Assembly (NCBI GenBank): GCA_038240835.1
Contig: JBBRGJ010000209.1
Location: 1 to 5,147 of the forward strand
Length of the DNA: 5,147 bases
Direction: 5' to 3'
Source of the DNA: JBAXTE01 sp038240835
GTDB taxonomy: Bacteria; Bacteroidota; Bacteroidia; Bacteroidales; WCHB1-69
Part shown: positions 1 through 5,147 of the stretch, one piece after another
Position numbering within the stretch: position 1 is the first letter of the stretch
Layout of the letters: the number at the start of each line of letters is the position of its first letter
Program-made: the position numbers and the translations under genes
Notes under the pieces: generated by a model
Seen by the model: the letters and a program-made list of their open reading frames with translations, nothing else
The model's database searches: none
Told to the model about the DNA's origin: nothing

Positions 1-7
1 CGTATCA

Positions 8-27
8 TCACAATTTGTGATCACAAA
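8..27. promoter_or_regulatory. Alternating TCACAA half-site array / 14-bp palindrome upstream of the sRNA promoter
   Basis: Three abutting copies of one half-site alternate in orientation: TCACAA (8-13), its complement TTGTGA (15-20), and TCACAA again (21-26). The last two form the perfect palindrome TTTGTGATCACAAA at 14-27. The palindrome is centred about 46 bases upstream of the start expected from the TAnnTTTG element at 53-60, a usual place for an activator site, and the -33 box expected of a self-sufficient promoter is missing. The half-site resembles the CRP family word TGTGA/TCACA but without the usual six-base spacer, so I do not assign a regulator. It recurs at 5014-5033. Confidence 0.5.
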
Positions 28-52
28 ATAGCATTCCTATGAATTTTTTTTA

Positions 53-60
53 TATCTTTG
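53..60 (+). promoter_or_regulatory. Bacteroidota-type -7 promoter element (TATCTTTG)
   Basis: TATCTTTG matches the TAnnTTTG -7 consensus of the primary sigma factor in Bacteroidota, and transcription would start about 5-7 bases downstream, near 66. I see no TTG -33 box at the usual distance (the nearest TTG, at 15-17, is too far), so the promoter may need an activator. It points rightward, away from the coding genes, toward the hairpin and terminator at 67-138. Copy at 5059-5066. Confidence 0.6.
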
Positions 61-66
61 CAAAAT

Positions 67-138
67 CTAATTTGGTGTATACTAAATTAGTTTGCGAAAA
101 GAGAGTCGGTTGGGGAGCAAGCCCTTCCGGCTTTTTTT
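67..138 (+). ncRNA. Candidate two-hairpin small RNA, about 70 nt
   Basis: A short unit lies between a -7 element (53-60) and an intrinsic terminator (105-138), with no start codon and frame that look coding. The predicted RNA begins with a hairpin: CTAATTT (67-73) pairs with AAATTAG (84-90), extended by G74-T83 (wobble), G75-C82 and T76-A81, leaving a four-base loop 77-80. A purine-rich linker, 96-104, follows, and then the terminator hairpin. The next sequence downstream holds no plus-strand gene, so this is unlikely to be an attenuator of one. I do not recognise the family. It is antisense to any long leader of the leftward four-gene block. The exact ends are inferred, not measured. Copy at 5073-5144. 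Confidence 0.5.
105..138 (+). terminator. Rho-independent terminator of the candidate sRNA
   Basis: GTCGG (105-109) pairs with CCGGC (127-131) including one G-U pair. A small internal loop follows, then GGGG (112-115) pairs with CCCT (122-125), closing a six-base loop AGCAAG. Seven T residues, 132-138, come directly after the stem. A shorter alternative stem AAGCC/GGCTT (119-123 with 129-133) uses the same right arm. Either form is a classical plus-strand terminator. Copy at 5111-5144. Confidence 0.85.
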
Positions 139-141
139 GTA

Positions 142-330
142 TAAAATTTATTGAAACTGGTGAGATTGTATAAATCATAGTAATTTAATGGGCTTATTAT
201 TTATTTCTGGGCAAATGTAAAACGAAATTTAAAAAAAAAAAAAAAACGTTTCTTAAAAAGTGTTAAATGCTCAAATTGGATTTAATAGAGATTTTAAATC
301 GGATATTAGACCAAAAGCTTCAGTATTCGC
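142..330. other. AT-rich intergenic stretch, no supported gene
   Basis: I find no convincing coding frame here. Visible items are a run of 16 A at 231-246 and, on the minus strand, TACATTTG at 221-214, which fits the TAnnTTTG -7 consensus. That element would face the four-gene block across the circle junction, giving a leader of nearly 300 nt, but the bases where its -33 box should be are poly-T, so I hold it weakly. If the molecule replicates on its own, this region together with 4935-5006 and the 141-bp segment is the only noncoding space for an origin; I see no iterons. Confidence 0.5.
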
Positions 331-670
331 TTACCGAATTTTTGCCACTTGAGCAATCCACAATTTAAATGGCTCCGCTTTTGGCGAAGGAATCGATTGA
401 ATTAATCGGAAAAACTGCTACGTAGAAGCAACATCGGTTTTATATCATTTTACTATCAGTCGATGGCATTTTTAGTTGGTTACAAATTGGAACCAACTCG
501 TTTCCTTCCTTTTTTAATCTGTTTTTTAGCACCTTCCAATAATTGTTCGGATTCGGACTTTCGGTCAATATTCCAACCACATCTACGATCGAAAAATACC
601 ACTCTTCGGTCTCTTTATTCCAGATGGTACGAACATTACGTGCTTCAAATAGTTTAATTTCATTTTACAT
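331..670 (-). pseudogene. Decayed Bro-N domain (DinD / phage antirepressor-like) gene remnant
   Basis: Reading leftward from 664, 73 codons give a typical Bro-N start (IKLFEARNVRTIWN, then EEWYFSIVDVVGILT and NPNNYWKVLKNRLKKEG). One extra base near 445 shifts the frame. From 444 the second frame continues as YKTDVAST, then a TAG (420-418) where the family commonly has Glu, then QFFRLIQSIPSPKAEPFKLWIAQVA, which is the most conserved part of the domain, ending at TAA (333-331). An ATG at 670-668 is followed at once by TAA, so no usable start remains. About 110 residues are left of a protein that is normally well over 200, so the C-terminal part is gone. Bro-N proteins bind DNA and occur in phages, mobile elements and chromosomes. 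The remnant lies 19 bases past the stop of the last operon gene on the same strand. The identification rests on recalled family consensus but the match is extensive. Confidence 0.85.
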
Positions 671-689
671 TTTCAAAAAGAAGGTCACA

Positions 690-2366
690 CTATTTTTTCT
701 TTAAATGATGATAATCCAACAGTTTATCTATCATCGTTCCAAGTTCATCTGGCATAAAAACCTCATCATTAGCCACATTATCGTGAGTAACCAGTATCAA
801 TCTTGGGTTTATCATCGAAAACGGATGAAATTTTAAGTAGATCGAAGAGTTATCAATTTTAGCGTGCACTTTGTCATTTATTTTATATAACGAAAGGTAT
901 TCTTCGACCTCTGAATAATCGATGTTTTGATCAACATACATCAAGTAAAAGGGCCGTTCTTTAAGACAAAACAGAATTTCTTGATTGCGTTCTATAAATT
1001 TGAGGACATAGTCGTTGCAGGATCCACAACCATTTTTGTGAATAACAATCATCGAGAAAGAAGAATCTTTTATTCCTTGTTCTTTTTCTAGGTATTTCAA
1101 AATATCGTTTGCTTGGTAGTTATAAGCCTCTGAATTATTACCAATAATATTACATAACGATTTTTTTTCTGCTTCTTTTTTTTGAACTTTCAAATAAACC
1201 ATTGCGCTCAATTTATTTTGAATTTCCTGTTTATCGAAAGGTTTAAACGATGTTTTAATAAATTTTACAACCAATTTCCCTTTCTCAATTGCAGCTATAA
1301 TCTGTGTATCATCAAGAAATTGAGAAAAAAGCTCATCATGGGAAATAAGGTTTTCACCCAAATAATGATGATTTTCATCGTAATATACACGTATATAATG
1401 AAATGGAGGATAAATAGAGTGTGGCAATAAAATATCTCGATAATAAATCAATGGATTTCCTGAAATTGCAATGGATTTAATCTGTAGATAAGCACCATCA
1501 CTATAATTGCAATCATTGTAAATACTATCTTCTCCATTTTTATAAATCTTTGAAGAATAAGGAATTGGATTCATAAATTGAGAATTCACAAAATGTGTGT
1601 CCAACTGGTTCGTTTTAAAATTCCATTCATAAAAAGTGGGAGTATACGTAAAAGAAATAATAATATTTCCCTTATCGTTTAACGACAAATACGTTTCGTG
1701 CATAAACCATTTGTGATAAACGCCATCTTTTAACTCTGGATACCAAATATCTTTATTCATTAACAATTTGCCAGTCTTTAAATCACAATATCCAACAATC
1801 GGGTATTTCTTCTGGTACCCTTTAAACCCGTAGTAAGAATATCGAAAAGATATAAATATCTTATTGTCAAACACTTTCATTGTGTATGGATACATCTCTT
1901 TATACTTCGGCCTAAGGGTCTCTGGAGGATATTTCGAGGAAATAATATTTGGATAAATTAGGGGATAAATCTGTTGAATTTCACCCTTTATATTCACTCT
2001 TTTAATATTACTATCGTTTTTGCCATTATACGGATTGCCAAAAATCACGATGTCGTTTATATTATTAACCACAAAATTATTGAGTGACATTTTATCAAAA
2101 GGAATAGTCCAAAGCAATGAATCCTCAATTAAATTATATACAAAAATTTTATTAACAGGATAAAACGAGATAAACAAATATGGAACTCCCTGATTTTCAA
2201 ATATCTTATACTCAGTTATCGTGTTTACCCCATTGGGCAAGGTGAGTTCGTGCTTTTCCAACATCTCAGTTTTATCTCTCATCATAAGGGTTGACTGAGC
2301 TTTTAGTGCAGGTATTTGAAAAACCATTATAGATAACAAGATAATCGTGTTTTTTTTGTTTTTCAT
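690..2366 (-). CDS. Secreted propeller-like protein with C-terminal thioredoxin-fold domain (CGSC)
   Basis: This 558-residue protein is the last gene of the leftward block, starting 21 bases after the stop of its upstream paralogue. The start MKNKKNTIILL opens a Sec signal peptide with a likely signal peptidase I cut after Ala23 (ALKA-Q), so it should be periplasmic or secreted and not lipidated. Residues about 35-375 are rich in short beta strands and resemble the Bacteroidota DUF4221 / six-bladed propeller proteins; blocks shared with the paralogue include GFKGY (180-184), DIWYPEL (206-212) and YEWN (246-249). A Lys/Glu-rich linker, 377-403, leads to a thioredoxin-like domain of about 430-552: a strand FSMIVI, the redox motif C447-G-S-C450, and a probable cis-proline P521 in INPRLILV before the next strand. 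Cys405, 42 residues before the motif, is also conserved in the paralogue. Likely role: extracytoplasmic thiol-disulfide exchange, with the neighbouring cysteine lipoproteins as possible partners. The propeller assignment is by pattern only. Confidence 0.9.
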   Translation of the reverse strand: MKNKKNTIILLSIMVFQIPALKAQSTLMMRDKTEMLEKHELTLPNGVNTITEYKIFENQGVPYLFISFYPVNKIFVYNLIEDSLLWTIPFDKMSLNNFVVNNINDIVIFGNPYNGKNDSNIKRVNIKGEIQQIYPLIYPNIISSKYPPETLRPKYKEMYPYTMKVFDNKIFISFRYSYYGFKGYQKKYPIVGYCDLKTGKLLMNKDIWYPELKDGVYHKWFMHETYLSLNDKGNIIISFTYTPTFYEWNFKTNQLDTHFVNSQFMNPIPYSSKIYKNGEDSIYNDCNYSDGAYLQIKSIAISGNPLIYYRDILLPHSIYPPFHYIRVYYDENHHYLGENLISHDELFSQFLDDTQIIAAIEKGKLVVKFIKTSFKPFDKQEIQNKLSAMVYLKVQKKEAEKKSLCNIIGNNSEAYNYQANDILKYLEKEQGIKDSSFSMIVIHKNGCGSCNDYVLKFIERNQEILFCLKERPFYLMYVDQNIDYSEVEEYLSLYKINDKVHAKIDNSSIYLKFHPFSMINPRLILVTHDNVANDEVFMPDELGTMIDKLLDYHHLKKK

Positions 2367-2387
2367 TGTTTTTAAATTCTAAAAATT

Positions 2388-4073
2388 TTATTCATTTAAA
2401 ACATTATAATAATCCAATAAATCATTTACGTATTTATCCAGTTCACTAGGAAGATAGGTGTTGTCAAATATTACTTTATTTTGAGACACCAATACCAAAC
2501 GAGGGTTTTGTAACGAAGTGATTGTGAAATTTTTATAGATACTAGAATTATCTATTTTAACATGATTTTTATCGGTCAACATATATCCTTTTAAATAAGC
2601 TGAAATATCCTGATCAGTTATCCCTTCACTGACATAAAGAATATAAAATGGACGGGTTTTTATATTAAAAAACACCCCTTGATTTGTCTTCGCAAAATTT
2701 AGAAGGTATTCGTTGCATGGGCCACAACCCTTACTATTTATAATTGCAATAGAAAAGGATGTGTCTTCGATTTGATGGTTTTTTTGAAGGTATTTTACAA
2801 TGTCCTCTTTTTGATACGTAAAGGATGTCTCATTTCGGCCAACAATACCACAAGTCTCTTTCCCTTTCTTTTTATTCTTCTCGGTTTCTAACTTTTCAAT
2901 AGAGTCTAATTTCAATTTTAATCTATTTTCGTCAAAAGATTTAAAAACGGGTTTTACAAACTTAAAATCTAATCGCCCATTTATAATTTCAGACATATAA
3001 TAAACTGATTTATAATAATTTATAAAAAAATCTTTATCAATAAGTGATTCCCCCAAATAATTGTATTGTGAATCAAAAAAGACTCTAATTATTTTTTCAT
3101 CCCCATATTTAGAAGCTGGCAAAATCATTTCTCGATAATACACTTTGGTTTTATCTTTAGATACAGAACTCTCTGCAGATAAATACAAACCAAAAACTAG
3201 ATTGAAATTATCGTCATTCGAGTCCTCTTTTGGTTTGGTTGTGGTAAAAGGAATAATTGGCATAAACCTAGAATTAACTATATGCTTCTTGATTTTGTTT
3301 TGTTTATAGTTCCATTCATACAGAACCGGAGTATATGAAAATAGGATATCAATATTTCCATTCTCTTTTACCGATATAGAATGTTGATAATAATACGGTT
3401 GTGTATAATATCTAGTGCTATCCAATTCAGGATACCAAATATCTTGGTTCATCACCAAAGTGTCTTTTATTAAATCATAATACCCCACTAAAGGATGTTT
3501 TTTCTTATACCCTTTAAACCCATAATAAAGATAATCAAAAGTAAGAAACACCTTTTGATCAAATATAAAATGTGCTTGTGGATAAAGTTCTTCTTTGTTC
3601 TCTAAAAGTGGCTCTGCCGGATTCTTTGAAGAAATTATGTTTGCACCAAACAAAGGATAAATATGTTTAATTGAGCCTTCCAAATTTACACATTGTACAA
3701 CGCTGTCGCATTTAAAATCATTGCTACTTCCATAAATCATGATGCTGTCTCTGTTAAAGAACTCCATATCATTTATGGAACAAATCGCGCCAGGATTTAT
3801 CTGATATGCAAGCTCGTTTTTAGACAAATCGTAGATGTATATATTGTGCCTTGGATAAAAATATGCCATTAAAAAGAATTTACCCTCCATTTCAAAAAGT
3901 TTTGTCCGATTCAATGTCACAACTCCATCTGGCAATGGAAGACTGTGAGTTTCAAGCACCTCAGATTTGGCCTGTTCAATCAGCACCGATTTTTTCGTTG
4001 ACTGCGGTTTACAACTGGACATACTAAAAATTAATACCCACGTAATAATTGCTGCTAAAATATTACTTTTCAT
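2388..4073 (-). CDS. Propeller-like lipoprotein with C-terminal thioredoxin-fold domain (CGPC)
   Basis: This 561-residue protein is a full-length paralogue of the product of 690-2366, alignable from end to end. Its N-terminus differs: a hydrophobic stretch ends in a lipobox-like SMSSC with Cys21 as the likely lipidated residue, followed by KPQST. It lacks the acidic residues that in Bacteroidota lipoproteins favour export to the cell surface, so a periplasm-facing anchor is my inference. The beta-rich, DUF4221-like region carries GFKGY (185-189), DIWYPEL (211-217) and YEWN (252-255). The C-terminal domain has the canonical thioredoxin motif C450-G-P-C453, a conserved upstream Cys408 at exactly the same 42-residue spacing as in the paralogue, KIDNSSIY, and cis-proline candidate P524 in QNPRLVLV. 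It lies 75 bases after the second small lipoprotein gene, a gap filled by a strong hairpin (4096-4137). Probable oxidoreductase or isomerase in the envelope; the substrate is unknown. Confidence 0.9.
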   Translation of the reverse strand: MKSNILAAIITWVLIFSMSSCKPQSTKKSVLIEQAKSEVLETHSLPLPDGVVTLNRTKLFEMEGKFFLMAYFYPRHNIYIYDLSKNELAYQINPGAICSINDMEFFNRDSIMIYGSSNDFKCDSVVQCVNLEGSIKHIYPLFGANIISSKNPAEPLLENKEELYPQAHFIFDQKVFLTFDYLYYGFKGYKKKHPLVGYYDLIKDTLVMNQDIWYPELDSTRYYTQPYYYQHSISVKENGNIDILFSYTPVLYEWNYKQNKIKKHIVNSRFMPIIPFTTTKPKEDSNDDNFNLVFGLYLSAESSVSKDKTKVYYREMILPASKYGDEKIIRVFFDSQYNYLGESLIDKDFFINYYKSVYYMSEIINGRLDFKFVKPVFKSFDENRLKLKLDSIEKLETEKNKKKGKETCGIVGRNETSFTYQKEDIVKYLQKNHQIEDTSFSIAIINSKGCGPCNEYLLNFAKTNQGVFFNIKTRPFYILYVSEGITDQDISAYLKGYMLTDKNHVKIDNSSIYKNFTITSLQNPRLVLVSQNKVIFDNTYLPSELDKYVNDLLDYYNVLNE

Positions 4074-4095
4074 GATTTGATTTGTTTAATACAAT

Positions 4096-4137
4096 ATTGG
4101 GTAGCAATAACTAACACTCTAGTCATTGCCACCCAAT
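4096..4137 (-). promoter_or_regulatory. 18-bp intergenic hairpin in the operon mRNA
   Basis: Between the small lipoprotein gene and the first long gene, bases 4137-4120 read leftward (ATTGGGTGGCAATGACTA) pair over 18 positions with 4113-4096 (TAGTTATTGCTACCCAAT), leaving a six-base loop at 4114-4119. Two of the pairs are G-U in the minus-strand RNA and would be A-C mismatches in plus-strand RNA, so the structure suits leftward transcription. No T run follows, so it is not a standard terminator. It could protect the 3' end of the short-gene mRNA or mark a processing site, allowing the lipoproteins to be made in excess over the long proteins. Confidence 0.8.
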
Positions 4138-4148
4138 ACAATTATTTG

Positions 4149-4526
4149 TTATTTAATTTCTACATCAGGCTTTACAACAATAACATCTACATCTTTACCG
4201 TCGATACAGATAGTCCCTGTGCGGCATGTATTACCAAATCCACGACAAACAAGTGTCATCCCTACATTGCTAACCCATTCATAGCTAACTCGTTTATCAT
4301 AAGATGGGGCTTTCGCAGAAGATTCACTTTTTATTGCTTTGTAAATTATCTGTCCAGTTGATCTATTCAGATATTGATAACATTTTACTCCACTAACTTC
4401 AACTGTTTTATCTAACAAAATAAAATTATGTTTATTTCCTGTGGGTACTATGTCGGCTACTTCTTTTTTACATGAAGAGAAAAGTATTGCAGATAATATT
4501 AATAAAATGCTTATTGATTTTTTCAT
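4149..4526 (-). CDS. Small cysteine-containing lipoprotein, second of a paralogous pair
   Basis: I do not recognise a named family. The 125-residue product starts MKKSISILLIL, with a lipobox FSSC that makes Cys19 the lipidated residue, followed by KKEV. The mature protein of about 106 residues has four cysteines: C49 (GVKCYQYLN), C94, C101 and C107 (VCRGFGNTCRTGTIC). C49, C94 and C101 have counterparts in the product of 4557-4934, as do a QIIYK/QVIFK strand and a KAP motif before an aromatic-rich strand; C107 is extra. This suggests a small disulfide-stabilised beta-rich domain on the outside of a membrane. It starts 30 bases after the stop of its paralogue and precedes the thioredoxin-domain genes, so it may be a redox client or partner. 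The start is an A-rich context without Shine-Dalgarno, normal for this phylum. Confidence 0.85.
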   Translation of the reverse strand: MKKSISILLILSAILFSSCKKEVADIVPTGNKHNFILLDKTVEVSGVKCYQYLNRSTGQIIYKAIKSESSAKAPSYDKRVSYEWVSNVGMTLVCRGFGNTCRTGTICIDGKDVDVIVVKPDVEIK

Positions 4527-4556
4527 TTTTTTATAATTAGTTATTATTGATATAGT

Positions 4557-4934
4557 CTATTTATTACTGGGTACTTCAACACCTTGTTCAATCACAACAC
4601 CCCCATCAGAGGCAATAAAACAGTTTTTGGTTCTTAATCCGTCACATTGGACATGACTATTTCCATCCAACCTTGCGCTGTAGGTCCATGGTGCCGCATT
4701 TGGAGCTTTGGTGTTATTATTATCATGTCTTGTTTCTTTTTGTTTAAATATAACTTGTTTAGTAATTTGATTAGTAATTTGATTACACATAACACCTTCA
4801 ATATCAACTCCTTTTAGAGTTGTGACCCAAGAATCTTTACTGGATGTTGAATTCATTTTTGAAGAAATATCTTCTTTTTTACACGATGCAAAAGCCAAAC
4901 CGACTATTGCAACTAAAATAAACATTTTTTTCAT
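4557..4934 (-). CDS. Small cysteine-containing lipoprotein, first gene of the operon
   Basis: The family is not recognised. The 125-residue product begins MKKMFILVAIVGLAFASC; Cys18 fits a lipobox (FASC). The next residues, KKED, include Lys followed by two acidic residues, which resembles the lipoprotein export signal known from Capnocytophaga, so a cell-surface location is plausible. Mature cysteines are C50 (GVMCNQIT), C97 (HVQCDG) and C105 (KNCFIASDGG), aligning with C49, C94 and C101 of the next gene. A perfect 12-base tandem repeat (4761-4784) encodes the NQITNQIT segment, but the paralogue has the same length there, so it is not an expansion. As the first gene of the leftward block it should be the most strongly expressed. 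I find no convincing promoter in the 72 bases upstream before the circle junction. Confidence 0.85.
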   Translation of the reverse strand: MKKMFILVAIVGLAFASCKKEDISSKMNSTSSKDSWVTTLKGVDIEGVMCNQITNQITKQVIFKQKETRHDNNNTKAPNAAPWTYSARLDGNSHVQCDGLRTKNCFIASDGGVVIEQGVEVPSNK

Positions 4935-4976
4935 CTTATTAAATTTTAAAATTTTACTGTATTTTTTTTTAATTTA

Positions 4977-4998
4977 ATGGGTCTTCCATGCAACCCAT
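4977..4998. promoter_or_regulatory. Short inverted repeat upstream of the operon
   Basis: ATGGGT (4977-4982) and ACCCAT (4993-4998) form a six-base stem around a ten-base loop, about 43-64 bases upstream of the first lipoprotein start. In minus-strand RNA it would sit in the leader and is not followed by a U run. It could be an operator or leader structure. The stem is short, so chance is a real possibility. Confidence 0.35.
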
Positions 4999-5006
4999 AA
5001 CGATCC

Positions 5007-5147
5007 CGTATCATCACAATTTGTGATCACAAAATAGCATTCCTATGAATTTTTTTTATATCTTTGCAAAATCTAATTTGGTGTATACTAAATTAGTTTG
5101 CGAAAAGAGAGTCGGTTGGGGAGCAAGCCCTTCCGGCTTTTTTTGTA
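5007..5147. repeat. Right copy of the 141-bp terminal repeat
   Basis: This segment is identical to 1-141 and carries second copies of the half-site array (5014-5033), the -7 element (5059-5066), the candidate small RNA (5073-5144) and its terminator (5111-5144). If the molecule is circular these are the same DNA as at the start, not extra genes. Confidence 0.95.

Larger units (their letters stand above)
1..141. repeat. Left copy of exact 141-bp terminal direct repeat (probable circle closure)
   Basis: These 141 bases are repeated without any difference that I can see at 5007-5147, the other end of the window. The match starts at the first base and stops at the last base of the sequence, as expected when an assembler reports a circular contig with its k-mer overlap left on. 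The length equals a widely used maximum k of 141. The unique circle would be 5006 bp. This copy contains the small RNA unit and its control sites, described separately. A true biological direct repeat is possible but would have to end exactly at both window ends. Confidence 0.95.

Noticed and set aside
52..61. ATATCTTTGC as a CTnDOT-type attB core (GTANNTTTGC)
   Set aside because: The first base differs and the word is simply the -7 promoter consensus plus one C; no integrase gene is present.
50..178. Minus-strand frame of 42 codons starting MIYTISPVSINF, crossing the sRNA region in antisense
   Set aside because: It has no convincing ribosome site and its middle is the complement of the terminator hairpin. 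It could be a leader peptide of the operon if transcription starts near 214-221, but nothing beyond an open frame supports it.
214..221. TACATTTG on the minus strand as promoter of the four-gene operon
   Set aside because: It matches TAnnTTTG, but the -33 position is poly-T and the leader would be nearly 300 nt; kept only as a possibility.
231..246. Run of 16 A as a phase-variable tract
   Set aside because: It lies in noncoding DNA away from a well-supported promoter, and long A runs are common in such AT-rich genomes; length may also be a sequencing uncertainty.
463..657. Plus-strand open frame of 64 codons
   Set aside because: It is the antisense of the Bro-N remnant, whose minus-strand reading matches a known domain; the plus frame shows no family features.
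1182..1430. Plus-strand open frame of 82 codons
   Set aside because: It lies fully antisense inside the CGSC propeller-thioredoxin gene and has a low-complexity shadow composition.
4077..4361. Plus-strand open frame of 94 codons
   Set aside because: It overlaps the intergenic hairpin and runs antisense to the second small lipoprotein gene, which has a clear lipobox and a paralogue.
4761..4784. 12-base tandem repeat in the first small lipoprotein gene
   Set aside because: It is in frame and the paralogue has the same spacing there, so there is no sign of recent expansion or phase switching.

Overview
The window reads as AT-rich DNA from the phylum Bacteroidota, probably a flavobacterium-like or related environmental member. 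The grounds are A-rich translation starts without strong Shine-Dalgarno sequences, a TAnnTTTG-type promoter element, Bacteroidota-style lipoprotein signals (Cys-Lys-Lys-Glu after the lipobox) and large envelope proteins that look like the DUF4221 / six-bladed propeller families. Bases 1-141 recur exactly as bases 5007-5147. An exact end overlap of 141 bases, a common maximum k-mer size in metagenome assemblers, is most simply explained by a closed circle of 5006 bp cut at an arbitrary point. A genomic tandem unit is the main alternative. No replication, mobilisation, partition, resistance or transposase gene is visible.

Layout around the presumed circle. Bases 1-141 (and the copy at the end) hold a three-half-site inverted-repeat array, a TAnnTTTG promoter element, a hairpin and a strong intrinsic terminator, all read rightward. 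Together they look like a free-standing small RNA gene of about 70 nt. Bases 142-330 are AT-rich with a run of 16 A and no supported gene. Bases 331-670 are the decayed N-terminal part of a Bro-N (DinD/antirepressor-like) gene on the minus strand, with a frameshift and nonsense codons. The rest, 690-4934, is one leftward block of four tightly spaced genes.

In transcription order the block encodes two short paralogous cysteine-containing lipoproteins (125 aa each), then two long paralogous secreted proteins (561 and 558 aa). The long proteins combine an N-terminal beta-propeller-like region with a C-terminal thioredoxin-fold domain carrying CGPC or CGSC. A large hairpin that pairs well only in the minus-strand RNA separates the short genes from the long ones.

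How the genes may work together (inference): the long proteins are likely exported thiol-disulfide oxidoreductases with a propeller for binding, and the short lipoproteins, which share three mature cysteines, are candidate redox partners or clients. The arrangement recalls Bacteroidota clusters in which small secreted peptides sit beside propeller and thioredoxin-like lipoproteins, but the cargo function is unknown. Presence of both components as diverged pairs suggests old duplications inside one co-evolving system.
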